From Chimonanthus salicifolius (lineage: Eukaryota; Streptophyta; Magnoliopsida; Laurales; Calycanthaceae), in the NCBI GenBank assembly GCA_013350335.1, contig CM023541.1:33100739-33164738 (forward strand): 64,000 nt of DNA, in the 5' to 3' direction. Below the pieces are notes generated by a model, which worked only from the letters and a program-made list of their open reading frames with translations, was not told the DNA's origin and ran no database searches. A program made the position numbers and the translations under genes. Positions 12,118 through 24,497 of this stretch are shown here, piece by piece; the stretch's first letter is position 1; each line of letters begins with the position of its first letter.

Positions 12118-12640
12118 GTGCATGTAACGAGCCAATTCGATAATTTGGAGTTTTAAAGAGATCTGCAAATCTCCAATGTGGTTTATGGAGGTTTGGTAGC
12201 AGTGGTTAGCATGTAGGCTCACTGGCGAGCCCAAGTTTACCAGCCTTGAGCTCGGAAGCTCGAGGGGTATTTTCATAATTTGGAATTATTTGGTGAATTA
12301 TCATGCAAAATTATTTAAAAATTCGCATAAAATATATAATTGATGGTTAGATCCCAAAATTTTGTACACATTTTCCCCTCAAATAGCTACACATGTGAAA
12401 AATAGAGACCTGTACTTGTTCACTGTGAAGACTCTTCATTTGAATTTCTGAGTATTTTCTACATATACGAAAAATAGAAAATGATTTATTAAAATTATTA
12501 ATCGAGCCCTGTTTTCATTGAGATTTCATCTTTGGATTGGTTTTTATCATTGGATATAAGAAAATTAACCCCAATCCTCTTCATAGCCAAAAACCATGTT
12601 TTTAAGTCTGACCCGCGTTTTGACCCATGAATCCACTTAC

Positions 12641-12648
12641 TATATATA
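12641..12648 (+). promoter_or_regulatory. Possible TATA box of LTR A
   Basis: TATATATA lies about 520 bases into LTR A in its sense orientation, followed about 35 bases later by a CA-rich start context. It could be the LTR promoter. This is positional inference only. Confidence 0.35.
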
Positions 12649-13153
12649 GCTCGTTTTCCCTAATTTTCAGCAAGAAAACTCTCCCAAACCCATCCAATTT
12701 GGGAATCAGTCGATCCTACCTCTCCTCTCTTGGTCGTCACCTCTTTTGGATGTCACGCCCCGCCCCTTGTGGGTTCAGAAAACATGAGATTTTTTTTATT
12801 ATTTATAATATACTCCCTCTACAAGTCTATGGGTTAGATTATCAAGTTTGCAAAAAGCACATCATAGGAAATGTCACACGTGTAATCAAACATGTACCAT
12901 ATATCCCCATATAAAAACACATATCATACAAATAAATATTTCCATTCATACCATCAGAGTTACACATGAAAACATAGTGGTTTGTACATGCTTAGATGTA
13001 TTAGGCCATAAGCGGCATTAAAATAAAAAGTACATCATTAGCATGAAAGTAGATATAATAAACATATTTCCTATCAACAGGAAATATGATCGACTGCACA
13101 AGCTCCCTCATCCTAAGACAATAGTGAAGGTTCCTCCTCTTCAAGTGCTAAAC

Positions 13154-13187
13154 CTGCAATGTAAGGGAAGTGAGCTCAAAGCCCAGT
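13154..13187 (-). other. Splice-acceptor-like block of LTR B
   Basis: On the minus strand: actgggctttgagctcac, then ttcccttacattgcag followed by gt. It matches the blocks in LTRs A, C, D and E in order and spacing (about 34 bases from the ACTGGG element to AG). Confidence 0.6.
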
Positions 13188-14577
13188 TAAGAGAACTCAC
13201 AAAATATCTTAACAACATCACATGTTAGATACATAAGCCTTGCAGTTAGATTCTCAAATTCATAACAACAATAATTGTCTACTTTTACCATATAAGTCAT
13301 TCTTATCAAAATCATAAATGGTCTACCATTACCAAATAACCATGTTTACCAATTTATGCCATTCCACTTTCACACATAATAAACTGAAGCACTAAACAGG
13401 CTTCTGGGCGCAACAATCCCTTTTGCATTAAGTCTCGACACGGTCAAAATGCAACATCTTGTAAGATCTATCTGACACCAACAATCAATACAGCCCAACA
13501 GCTAATGTGTGAAAACAGTTTTAACAACAATTTTATATACTTGGAATTAAACCAAAACCTCTTATCATATCATATTTGCTCAGGTTCTCACATCGGAGAA
13601 TATTATTTTCATCAAACATTAATCATATACATCCTACATAAACATATATCACAGTATATATAATTCTAATCGACTACTAACGTCCAAGCGCCTTCGTCTA
13701 ATTCTATTAACCCATTGACCTCTAGACACATAAATGGGTCCATACTCCATTTATAGACTATTAGACCTCGACTCCTTGACACCATTTTATGCTTCCGTTC
13801 TAATAGTTAGAACAAAATTCATCCCTTATATGAAAGCAGTGTCAAGTCTCGTTTTCTGGTCCATTTAGTCTTTTCCATCCATTTAAATTCCATGGGTCCC
13901 ATTCATTGTCTTAGAGTCTAGGTTTACAAACCATTTTACCACGATAGTTGAGTTCCCCTCACTATAATCTATCGGGTGTTTGCACAAATCTGTAAAACAT
14001 AGAAATATATGTAAATATTTTATTCATAGATAATTCATGTATAATACAAATATTCTTTTTTATTATTTCTCCCAGAAATACAATGGTGATGGTTGTAAGT
14101 CCACTTACATGTTACTACTTCGTTTTAATTGATGTAAGAAAAGTTAGCCATCCAAAACACTTAATAAAAAGAAAATGAAAGTACTCAGTACCCAATCTCG
14201 TATGTTTCCTGCGCCAGGGAAGTATTGAGACTTTGCCCAGAGGGTACAGTAATGAGTATAAAATGTGCATGCCACTACTCGTATAGGCCTAGAGAATGCA
14301 GTAAAATAAATCACTCAGTGCTTGACCATTTTTACCATCGAACGACGAATACCACTACGCTACAGATTGCTACTGAGCGGCGTTTCTGCTACGCTATAGG
14401 TAGAGGGTTTCAGCTTTGAAGCGAACATCCAATGTGAGAAAATAAACACACAAGTAATTAGAGTTAATCTCATTATAAATTAACATGATGGCTTTTGAAA
14501 TTGAATTCTGGAAAATAAATAATATTTCTAAATTCTAAAATTTTACAAATTTTAGAAACAATTTAAAAAATTACTTG

Positions 14578-14830
14578 TATGCCCTTCGGAACATGCTTCA
14601 AAACAAGCAGCGTGGCTTCTGTTCCTTTGGAACTTTCGAGTTGCTTGCAACGTCCAAATAAATTCTCGAATCGTTTGAGACCTGTCCCGCAGAGGCAGAG
14701 AACATTTGGCCTTTGTTCCCTTTCAGAACCTTCGAATAGTGGTTCGAAACTTCCGAAGGCTGATATTCGAAACTACCGAGCTTAGTCTCCGACCTTTCGA
14801 AGATCGTCCTCTTCAGATAGTCATTTTCAG
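14578..14830. repeat. Cluster of ttcggaa/ttccgaa short inverted repeats in LTR B
   Basis: Many short motifs such as cttcggaac, tttcgag, ttcgaaac, ttccgaagg and ctttcgaag lie within 250 bases. They can pair with one another. The same motif class recurs in LTRs A and D. Confidence 0.7.
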
Positions 14831-15454
14831 ACAGTGCAGTGACGGGACAGTCCAGGTGAAATACGAATCCAAAAACAAATGGGCTTCTAGATTCATTTTC
14901 CACATCTATCTGGTCATATGTGTGCTAAAATCAGTCCTCTATATTTCAAAATCAATTGGACACAAAACAATTGAGAAAAACATTTGATTTTGAAGGTGTA
15001 CTCACCAAAACACATGAAAAACATGGTTTCCACTAAATTTTGAAACTTTGTTTAAAGCTTAATTCAAATCATTTTCACTTCCGATTCATTCTAAAGTTGT
15101 TAAAAATTTCAAAAGGAATACAATGTGTACCTTCGCTTTGGAACCGGGTTGAGTTTTGGTAATTTGAAAAGTGTCCATTTGAGCTTGAGTTTGCAGAATG
15201 GAGGAAAAAGAAGGAGCATAGAGGAAAGAAGCAGAGAAAGAGCAGAAGCAATGGAATTGGGATTTCAAACTAATGAAACCCATTGCATCTGCTAATCTTT
15301 AAATAGAGTTTTGAAGGTAGGGAGGCATAGGCTTGTAATGGCATGGGGTCTGCCCATGTCAATCTGCAAGCTACAGAGGTAGCTCATGCGAATCACCTCC
15401 TTCGCAGGTGCTACGTTGCATGGGTTGGTTATGTATATTTTTTTTTTATATTTC

Positions 15455-17238
15455 TGTAATGACCCTGACCTCGATTTCCCTAGTGTGATATTGTCCGCTT
15501 TAGGCTCCACGGGCCCGAACGGTTTTGTTCCTGGGCTCTAGCCTACTGAAAATGGGACCCTTGAAAATTATAGATGGAAAAGACCAAATGGGACCAAAAT
15601 ACAAGACCTGATACTGCTTACATGTAAGGGGCGTGATTTTGTTCTCACTATGTAGAACATAAGCATGAAAAAGTGTCGGGGAGTTGAGGCCTAGTGGTCT
15701 AAAATGCAGTATGAGACCCATTGCATGTCTAGAGGACAATAGACTCAATAGGACATTAGTGTGAACTGTCCATTGATTGTGCATTGTGTTAGGTGAATAT
15801 GCATGGGTTTCATGCTATAGTCATTGATGCATGTAGTATTTGATATACTAGTTCATGCATGTGATTTATGTATTAATTATGTGAATAGGTGACATATGTG
15901 GCTTTGATCATGCATGAGGTTCATGCTAGGATCAGTATGCATACGATATGTGTTATATTAGAGCATGCATGTGGTTCATACCATAGTATAGGTGCATGTG
16001 GTGGGTGCGGTGTTTGATCATGCATAAAGTTTTGCATGCATGTGATTATACATGTGCTAACAAGTTTGTACAGATAATGAGATGAAAACATTCTAGGTTA
16101 TTAAACCTAGATTGAAACTAGTGGATGGCAAGTGAAACTCCATTGTTAAATCTCGTGGAAAGGGTATATGGAGAAAAGATATGTGAATGATGATTTTATA
16201 TTATTGCCATGTTTATGGATAGTTGATAGTTAATATACATGTTAATGTATACGCACACACTTGTACGTCCAGTCGAACTCTTGCAAGATGCTGCATTATG
16301 TCTGCATTGACTTAATGCAATCGAGGATGAGTGGGATTACTCGACAGGGTTGAGTGGGATACCCAGTGTATTACAAGTTCCGTTATAACATTGTAAAGGG
16401 TAAACATGATTTATTTGCTTATCATGTTGTTAAACATGCATTGTGTTATTGATATTTTGAATACATGTGTGAGTTTGCAGGTGCAAATGTGAGAATGCAT
16501 GTGTGGGTGGCATCTGCATTTGTGTGTATATATGGGTGGGTTTACATGTATATGTGTGAGTATGCATGGGTGTGTATGTGGATAGGAAAGAACAAATGAT
16601 AAAAGTATGCCACGATATTCTAAGTGTTTTTCTCATAAACTGCATTGTAAATTTGATATTCTGAAAATTTGGAGGGACTTGTTAATTTGAATACTCTTCA
16701 CTGGGCTGAAGCATACGTCCCTTACAATGCAGGTCATGTACTAGATGGGGGGAATGAAGAATCCCTCTGCGATGCTTAGGAGTCGGAATCCAGTGCTGAT
16801 CGAGGGTAGGATTTATACTTGTTTAGTTTTATGTTAAAAATATGTAAACATTGGTGATTGTGTCATTTGTGACATAAATATCTTGCGTATAAGTCATATA
16901 TGTATAATATAATGCTATGATGTGTAAATGATTGTAATATAGTGTGTTTAGTGAATCCCCTGTGTAGTAAGTGGAAAAAAAATTGGAAAATTGGAAAATC
17001 TTGGATATAATCGATACTATCAATGTCGAATGGTTCGACGAGAACTATGATCATTAAAATAGTTGGTGTTCGTTGAGGGTTTGATTTAACCCCTAATGTC
17101 CACATGAGCATGTGCGACATTTTCTATGGGCTTAAGTGAGCTCTCTTAGAGGCCCATGGACTTTGATAATTGGATTTGTTTTAAAAAAAAAAAAATTCAG
17201 TCGCGTTCCGGACCCACATATGAATTCGGGGCATGACA
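15455..17238 (+). mobile_element. Solo LTR C, 1,784 bp, inserted in B
   Basis: It starts tgtaatgaccctgacc and ends cggggcatgaca, with a perfect 5-base TSD attc-type repeat (atttc) at 15450-15454 and 17239-17243. There is no coding sequence. The interior has many gcatgcatgtg-type repeats at about 15790-16060 and gt-rich DNA near 16460-16580. The splice-like block is at 16699-16732. As the innermost insertion it is younger than B, which is younger than A. Confidence 0.88.
16699..16732 (+). other. Splice-acceptor-like block of LTR C
   Basis: cactgggctgaagcatac, then gtcccttacaatgcag followed by gt. AG lies 34 bases from the start of the block and about 506 bases before the LTR 3' end. Confidence 0.6.
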
Positions 17239-18234
17239 ATTTCTTTTAAGCTTATCTTTATTAATTAGATATAAATGAGATTTAATTAAATTAATCTAAC
17301 GAGACAAAATGATTTGATTTTAAAAATCATATACATGGTAAAAATTTGGAAAATAACACACTCTGATAATCAGTCGATTTTAATAAAAACAACGTTTTAA
17401 ATAAATTTCATAAATCAAATTGTATTTATTTGAATGGTTTTTAAAATTTTATGTCGAAAATCTCAAAACACAAAATGATAGCTTAAAACACAGATTAAAC
17501 ATTAGATGTTTTCTTTATAATTTTTTTACTTTTCTAACAATTTAAAATATTTATTTTGCAAATAGGGACCTCTTCGGGTCGAGAATATTAGCATTTCTGG
17601 AAATAAAAAATATAAATTTAAAAATCCTAAAACTCAAAATTTAAAATCATTACGTGTAAAAACTTGAAACTCTAATTATTTCAAGCAAAATATTTTTCAG
17701 ATAAACAAGGACTAATATCAATAATAAATAATATTTATTAGAAATAAAAAATGTAGCCCTTCCAACTTTAATGAGGTGGATTAAAGAGCTACCGAGCTCC
17801 AATTGGGCCAACCATGGACTTTTCAAAGAGCCTAATCGATATCACAAAACATGATTATTAGCATAAAATCAAATAATTATGTATAAATTTGGGTCAGGGT
17901 ATTCCATTCGAATCCAATTTCATCGATTCATCCCAGGATTTCTGCATTTGGACATCGGGTTCATCATTCGCACCTTGGTTTCCAACAATTTACCACCAAA
18001 CACCATTGTTTTGGGGTAATTTCTCTCCTCTCTCCCCTTTTTATTAAATTTCCCTTTTTCTAATCTTGCTAAGATCCTTAATTTTTATTGGATTTGATGC
18101 TTGAACGTGTTGTGAAATTAATTACAGTGTTAAATTGCCCCTAGGTCTGATTAGATGGGCGATTTTATCGATAAACTAGGTCCGTGCTTTTTCCATACTT
18201 TTTGGAGTTTTTCAGTTGCAATTTCCCAGTCCCT

Positions 18235-18520
18235 GTGAAGGAGATGAGCCTCGAAACTTCCTACACTTGTCTCGGAAGGAACCCCCCTCGTTCTGAGGCA
18301 AGGGAGTCCGGACTACAAACCTTGGTTCTGAAACCTAGTCTCGAAATCAGACTTCGGAACTAACCTCAGAACGTACCCTTCGTTCCAAGGTCTGACCCTA
18401 GACATGCTTTTGGACCCTTGGTTCCGGAACAAGTTTCAAAACTTGTCTTCGGAAATAGCCCCGAAACGCCAGTTCATTCCAAGGCATTGACCCTGAGCTT
18501 CAGAACCACCCTTTGGAACT
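18235..18520. repeat. Cluster of cggaag/ttccga motifs in LTR A
   Basis: Motifs such as ctcggaagg, cttcggaac, ggttccggaac and ttcggaaat repeat on both strands in about 290 bases; they are GC-rich against an AT-rich surround and able to form hairpins. Same class as in B and D. Confidence 0.65.
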
Positions 18521-20337
18521 TCTCCTTATTCCTAGACCTATCCCTTGCAGCTTCCGAGGGATGTTGTGGACTTAGTGATTTTCTCAAACGGGCTTTGATG
18601 TTCGTTTGTTTCCTGCAACTTTGTCGGTTCGTGGAGACACTTGTGGTCTTAGGCTTCTTCCCCACGACACTTCACTGTTTATCCCACTTAGGTGAGGAAT
18701 GGCCCTTAAGTGTTTTGAGCCACTCAGCAAGGAGAAACCGTTATGATGATTTATGTGGAAAATGACCCATTTGAGTGTGCTCGTATCGAAATGCTTGTCA
18801 TTTCATGTTGGTTTGACATCTTGATAACTTGTTGATTGGATAACATGATGATATGTGTTGCGTGATAATATGTTTTTTTACTATATGATAATTTGATTTG
18901 TTTGCTAATGTTGTAGCATGTTGTATTGATAATGCAATGACATTCTGGATAACTTAGGTAAATCATGATTTATGAAACTTGTGGTGATATGATATGTTTT
19001 GGATAATGATATGTTACCTGCTTAATTAATAACATGCGTGAAAGTAAATTGACATGCATGCGTGGGATGCTGGTGGGGCATAGATACTAGACTACATCAT
19101 AACGTAAAGATTCTCCTTAGTATAGTGTGAGTACTTATGGTTTGGGTTGGATGTGACTAACTGTGCACGGGCACGAGGACATGGACTGTACCTCTTGGTA
19201 TGTGAGTAGGGGTTGGTATACTCCTTGGAGTGGGTTAGACTGTTGAGTCTACCCTAGAGCGTTGTCAGGCATATCCCTAGTAAAGATAGGGCCCGATGCG
19301 AGATGGTACAATTTGGAGGTATGGGTTGAGGCAGATTTGTTGGATGATCAGGAGAGTCTCCTAGAGGCCATATGGGTTGAGTGTTGGTTCACCCATGTAT
19401 TGGCCGAGAAATCAAGACTATAATGGTACCCGAGTGCATGGTGAATACTCTTTATGTGACACCCCGAATTTTTAGAAATTATTAAAGAAATTGAAATTGT
19501 ATTAATTAATTGAAATTAATGCAAATTAATCAATTAATTAGAGAAATTAAGAGGAATTAAATGGTGAGATTTATTGGACATGAATTGGTAACGTGGCGTC
19601 ATGCAACATGGGCAGTGATGTGACATGCCACGTGGAAAGGGACTCAGATGGCATATTTGAAAGGATTAAGGGTAAAGGGGAAAGAAAAGAGAGGCCATAC
19701 TGTTGACTAAGTCACACACGGCACTCCCTTGTTCCACAAATTCATGCGCACGGCATTGAACCTCTGTTCCACTCCATCATGCGCATGGCACTCCCCCCAC
19801 TCCCCCTACACATGCGCACAACAGTTCTATCCTTTCTCCTCATATACGCACGATGCTTCTTCCCTCCTTTTCTTTACACGACAACTCTATTCTTCCATGT
19901 TCCCCACGGAGAACTCTACTCTATCACACGGTTCTAGTTTCTTTTGCTGCTCTCAACAGAGGAAGGAAAGGGAAACAATGTTGGAAAGCTGCGTTTAAGG
20001 TTGGTTCAATTTTTAAGGTTAAGTAGTTAGATTTAAATTAAAGTCTAGGTGATTTAGAGTCAACCATGGACGAATTCTAATTAATGGAATGAAAATGGGA
20101 CCGATTCGAGAGTTGTCGAGTATTCTCACCAATTCAGAAATCGGGTTCAAATCCGTGAAACTGTACATTAAATTGTGAATATTAATCTCTAAGGATGTGA
20201 GTAATCATGTAGGGAATAAATCTGAAAGGTTAGATTTAAAGATGGGTTGAATAGAGTACCCATGTACAATTTCCCGAGTCCCCTATACTTGGTTCGCACT
20301 CTACAGTTCATGTAAAGTGACTGTCTAAAGAAGACAG

Positions 20338-21040
20338 GCTTCAGAACAACCTGAGGGAACAATCGTGTTCCGAGAACCCTCAAAAGGTAGTAAGTCTCGA
20401 ATCCTGGCATGGACGTTCCAAGGCCAAGTTCCGAGCACAAAAACAGTTTTAAAATCAGTGTCTCTCTCTCAGAAGTACCGAGAGAGGATTTGTAGTTCCA
20501 AGCACTGTACTACTTAAACCAGAACCAATAAATCTCTCGAAAGTACCGAGAGAGGTATTGAAGCTTTGAAGTCTCAGAACCTGCCTCAAAAGTACCGAGG
20601 CTAAGTTCAGAACAGAACAGTATATGAAACAAGTCAGTAACTCTCTCGGAAGGACTGAGAGCGAGTTAGTAGTTCCGAATCTCGGAACATGGCTCGGAAG
20701 TACCGAGACCAAGTTCCGAGCACTGAAATATAGTATTGAAATGTTTGAAGTCTCAGAAGTACCAATGGAATGGTGTTGGTCCGAAGTCTCGGAACATAGC
20801 TCGGAAGTACTGAGGCCAAGTTCCGAGCACTGACTTGTTTAAACGGAAACCATTAAGTCTTCGGAAGTACCGAGAGAAGAACTGACGTACTGAACCCTTG
20901 GAACTTGATTCGGAAGTACCGAAGGCAAGTTCCGAGCATAACAGTGGACAAAGGTACTTCGAAATAATCCGAAGGAGATCTTGATGATCCGAAGCTTCGG
21001 AAGTTCCGAACTGATGACCCATGTTCCGAGGCCACAGTGT
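20338..21040. repeat. Array of tcggaagtaccga hairpins in LTR D
   Basis: Variants of tctcggaagtaccgaga and aagttccgagcac occur about every 60-90 bases over 700 bases (for example near 20470, 20535, 20590, 20640, 20693, 20800, 20858, 20910 and 20995). Each is a near-palindrome, since tcggaagtaccga can fold on itself, and opposite copies can pair. Confidence 0.8.
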
Positions 21041-21938
21041 TGGTTTGGAGAAGAACTTAGATTTTAAGGAGACACCATGAAATGGAAGATTAATGAGATT
21101 AATAAACTATGAGGTTGGAAAACATGAACACGAACTGATTATATGGTTTGTTTCTATGGATCAATACAACCAGAGGATCGGAAGGTCATCTAGGAGCTGT
21201 ACGTACCCCGTAATAACTCATTCGCGGAACTTTATTGATCAAGTAGGTTTTTCCTACTTTCTTGAAGTATCACATGATTATTATATATGTGGAGATAATT
21301 TAATTTTAATGCATGACTTAGATGATTTATCGATGCATAGACATGAAATCATGCATCTTGTGTGGGATGGGAATAGTTGAGTCAAAGGTTAGGAGATGTT
21401 AAATTCTAACCTGAAATATATAAAATACCATAACTATTCTGTATGGCCGCATCCATGGGTTACGAAAATATGGCATATCTAATTGGACAGAAAACTCCAT
21501 GGTCAGAAGAAGTCCCGAAACTTGCGCAGGAGTATGGGTGTGTAGCGCTCCCCTGGTAGTTTCGGTTAAAATGTTAGTATTGGTAGTAGCTCCCAGCTGG
21601 TGCCCCAGGAAAGCTACAGACATAATGGCCAATGATTATAACTGTTTGAATGGATATCATAAGGAGAAATGCATGGGCATGAGAAGGGGTTTGCATTAAT
21701 TCATGTACCATGGCATTTTGCATCATATTGATTTGATAAGTTATTAAAAGTAATATGATTATGATTTGATTTATGAAATAATTATAAATTGATTTTAAAT
21801 GCTTTACAAGTATGTGATATAAATTGATTTTTAAATATGGGATGAAGATGATTTCAACTAAATTATTCGAAGAACTTGTATATGTATTTTCCCCGATTTT
21901 ATTTATATCATGTTTGTACCCACTTTGATGGGAATTCC

Positions 21939-21978
21939 CACTGGGTGTTAATTAAGCTCATAATACTCTTTCTTTTAG
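21939..21978 (+). other. Splice-acceptor-like block of LTR D
   Basis: cactgggtgttaattaagct, then cataatactctttcttttag followed by aa. The AG is 40 bases from the start of the block. Confidence 0.55.
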
Positions 21979-23844
21979 AAACTAATATAGGAAGGGAGAA
22001 GGGTGATGACGTTGGACTAAGCATCAGCCAGGCATAAACGAGGATGGCGCAAGATGGAGGATTGCGTGGAGATTTATCTTTTAGCACTATTATAGAACTG
22101 AACAATTAGGATTGTGTTATTTGAGAATTTTGAGATATGTTATCGAACCTTTTATCTGAGAAATAAATGTTATGGGGATTATTATTATGCTTTGTTTTAG
22201 ATTGAGAGGATTGATCATTAAGTTGTATCAAATGTTTTATTTTTCCGCAAATGTAAGTTAGTGTGTTGCCAAATATACGTGGACTCTTTTCATGTGCAAG
22301 CACAAGATGGGCCAGTCGAGGGTCGAATCTTTGGATTCGGACTTGACTCGCGTCGTAGCGCTCTCCCCTCTCTTCCAGTTGTTAAATATTATCAATTAAA
22401 TACTCTGATAAATAGGGAGAGAAGGAGGGACACTGCACTTTAAGAGCCAAGTGGGTTGAGTGTTTGTTTGCCCACATATTGATTGAGGGATGTGATTGTT
22501 GTGAATACTCCTTGGAAGCCAAGTGGGTTGAGTGTTTGTTTGCCCACATATTGGTTGAGGGATATGGTTGTTGTGGATACTCCCTAGGAGCCAAGTGTGT
22601 TGAGTGTTTGTATGCCCACATACTGGCTGAGGGATGTGATTGTTGTGGATAACCCCTGAGTGCCAGATGGATTGAGTGTTTGTTCGCCACGTATTGGCTG
22701 AGGGAGGTGATTGTGTAGATAGTCCCTTGGAGCTAGATGGGTTGAGTGTTTATTCGTATGAATATTGGTTGAGGGATGCGATTATTGTGGATGGTCCTTG
22801 GGTGCCAAATGGGTTGAGTGTTTGTTCGCCCACGAGTTGTCTAAGGGATGTGATTGTTGAGGATATTCCTCAAGAGCGAGGTGAGTTAAGTGTTTGTTCA
22901 CCCACGTATAGGCTGAAGGATATGACTGTTAAGGGTAGCCTCTTGAGAGCTAGATGGGTTGGGTGTTCTTTCACCCACACATTTGCCAGGAGATGGAGTA
23001 TGACTTATGATACTTGATTATCAGCCAAGGTGGGTTGTGTGGGACATGACTCATAGTCATGGGTAAGGGTTGTGAGATGGATAGTAGGCTATAACACCTT
23101 TCGAGTGGGGACAACCTATGGTATGACACTCTAAGGTGTGACAATAGAGTGGGTACAACCTGAGATGTGATGTTGCCCGAGTGTGAGACCATTGTAATGG
23201 GGTATGAATCATGGGCATGAGTGGTATGAGTATGGTTTTAGGGGAAGCCCATGGGCGCCTAAGAGCGAGTTCGGTTGACTCATTCAGTAGATGGTTGATG
23301 GAACTCCATGGGTAACTGATGGATAGGCTTTGGATGATTATTGATCTCGAGACACGTAGTGGACTTGGACAACAAGGGGTGCCTGACTGTCAGACTGGTG
23401 TTTGTGTGGTCAAGCGTTGGACTCTGGCGAGTCTCGATGGTATACAACTCAGGGTGATCATGGGATCATTAGGAGTATTTATGGGTCAGACTTGTAGGAT
23501 TGACCGTTTGGGACTTTAGTAAACCTGATGCATGGGCTTGTGGTGGTGTGTGGATTGTCCAAAAAGAGTCTTAGGATCGGTTGGGAACTAGTGACTCTGA
23601 CCTGGTTGGAGGCAAGTCTGTGTAACAATGGGTGGTTAGATCGATATGTATGAATGCATGAGAGAGTTACCCTAGAGTTGTATTAGGGTGGTTAGAGGAG
23701 GTGCTAAAGGCACGATAGACGTTGGTTCATGTGTTGGGTTTAAAGCACGCACTTACATGACCGTGCATGTAGACACGCTAGATATTGATGTGTTCATATT
23801 ATATGCAGTGTATGTTTGATGACATGTGATGCGTGTGTTACTCT

Positions 23845-23878
23845 CACTGGGCATGCTGAGCTCTCCCTTACCTTACAG
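23845..23878 (+). other. Splice-acceptor-like block of LTR A
   Basis: cactgggcatgctgagct, then ctcccttaccttacag followed by gt; AG is 34 bases from the start and about 353 bases before the 3' end of LTR A. Confidence 0.6.
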
Positions 23879-24330
23879 GTGTTTTAAAGGAGGGGTCGGC
23901 AGGTCTCCCGATCAGGCATTGCGCGTGGGGCTGGAGCTTTGGTTCAGTTATAATTCTATGTTGTAATTGAGAGAACATTTTTGTATTTGAAATTCTTGCA
24001 CATGGTTGGGTCAGATGAATGTAATAACTTGATGATATTATTATTATTTTTTATGGATAATGCTATGGTGGTACTTTCTATTATGTATTTTTCTGGGTTA
24101 CTCGTGGCAGTGTGGTTGGTGGGAGGTGTACAACCCGTTTCAAAATAAAAAAAATTTACCCGAAATTACATTAGAACGATTTTAGAGTTTGTATCAGTTT
24201 TAACGCACCCGTAGCAAGATGAGGTATTACAGTGCATAATAATAGTTTTTTTTTTTTTGACGAACTTGATTTGATTTAAATTTTTTGAAGACAATTTGAT
24301 TGACAATTTTTTCAAAAGTTGGGTGTTAAA

Positions 24331-24465
24331 AAAACAAGAGTCCTGAGTTCGATTTTAACTCCACTTTAAAGGGTCACTCTCCATAATTTACCCAATGTGT
24401 GGGTAGGAAGTCTTGCACATGCCCTGAAGATTAGACGAGTGTTCTAAGAGGCCTAAACACCTTGA
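24331..24465 (+). repeat. Second short dispersed repeat (SINE-like), copy 2
   Basis: The best-preserved copy: gagtcctgagttcgatttt, aaagggtcactctcc, caatgtgtgggtaggaagtc, ttgcacatgc, ending near aggcctaaacacc. Its B-box-like gagttcgat suggests tRNA ancestry, unproven. Confidence 0.6.
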
Positions 24466-24497
24466 TCATTTAAAAAAGGCATTAAAGGTTAAGAAAT

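Larger units (their letters stand above)
12751..17906 (-). mobile_element. Solo LTR B, about 3.37 kb, minus orientation, inserted in A
   Basis: The plus-strand left end is tgtcacgccccgcccc and the right end is gggtcagggtattcca. Read on the minus strand, B starts tggaataccctgaccc, very like the start of C (tgtaatgaccctgacc), and ends cggggcgtgaca, like the end of C. Flanks are ttgga (12746-12750) and ttcga (17907-17911), a TSD with one mismatch. No coding sequence is present. A hairpin-rich segment lies at 14578-14830 and the splice-like block at 13154-13187. It is interrupted by C. Confidence 0.75.
19455..22437 (+). mobile_element. Solo LTR D, 2,983 bp, inserted in the tandem array of A
   Basis: It starts tgtgacaccccgaattttt and ends gggacactgca, flanked by a perfect 5-base TSD, cttta, at 19450-19454 and 22438-22442. 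Removing it restores the periodicity of the host array, which independently proves the boundaries. No gag or pol is present. It has a hairpin-rich segment at 20338-21040 and the splice-like block at 21939-21978, about 459 bases before its end. Confidence 0.93.
19371..22990 (+). repeat. 71-base tandem array of LTR A, split by LTR D
   Basis: The unit reads like gccaagtgggttgagtgt, then ttgtttgcccacatattgg, then ctgagggatgtgattgttg, then a short spacer. One unit lies at 19371-19449 and eight more, increasingly diverged, at 22443-22990. LTR D sits exactly between them: joining the flanks gives gtgaatactctttaagagcc, matching gtgaatactccttggaagcc within the array. The array therefore had at least nine units before D inserted. 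Confidence 0.88.
12123..24231 (+). mobile_element. Solo LTR A, about 3.96 kb, split by two later insertions
   Basis: The element starts tgtaacgagcc and ends gaggtattaca, and it is flanked by a perfect 5-base direct repeat gtgca at 12118-12122 and 24232-24236. Removing B (12751-17906) and D (19455-22437) with their TSDs leaves one stretch of about 3,960 bases with no gag or pol, so it is best read as a solo LTR left by LTR-LTR recombination. Its own parts are 12123-12750, 17912-19454 and 22443-24231. It holds a hairpin-rich segment (18235-18520), a 71-base tandem array and a 3'-splice-like block at 23845-23878. The terminal sequence and great length resemble LTRs of Del/Tekay-type chromoviruses; that lineage call is inference. 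Confidence 0.85.

Noticed and set aside
12751..17238. A single element running from 12751 to 17238
   Set aside because: The ends look alike (tgtcacgcccc and ggggcatgaca) but flanks do not match; each end pairs better with another boundary (17906 and 15455) with TSDs.
17907..17952. Alternative right end of LTR B at 17946 with TSD tttgga
   Set aside because: tttgga does repeat at 12745-12750 and 17947-17952, but the end at 17906 matches the start of LTR C in reverse complement and gives the usual 5-base TSD with one mismatch, so I preferred it.
18418..18765. Open frame of 115 codons in LTR A
   Set aside because: It lies in the hairpin-rich part of a solo LTR; no codon bias or domain.
22464..23017. 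Frames with repeated ECLFAHILVEG-like text
   Set aside because: They only reflect the 71-base tandem DNA repeat; the unit length is not a multiple of three in all copies and frames break.
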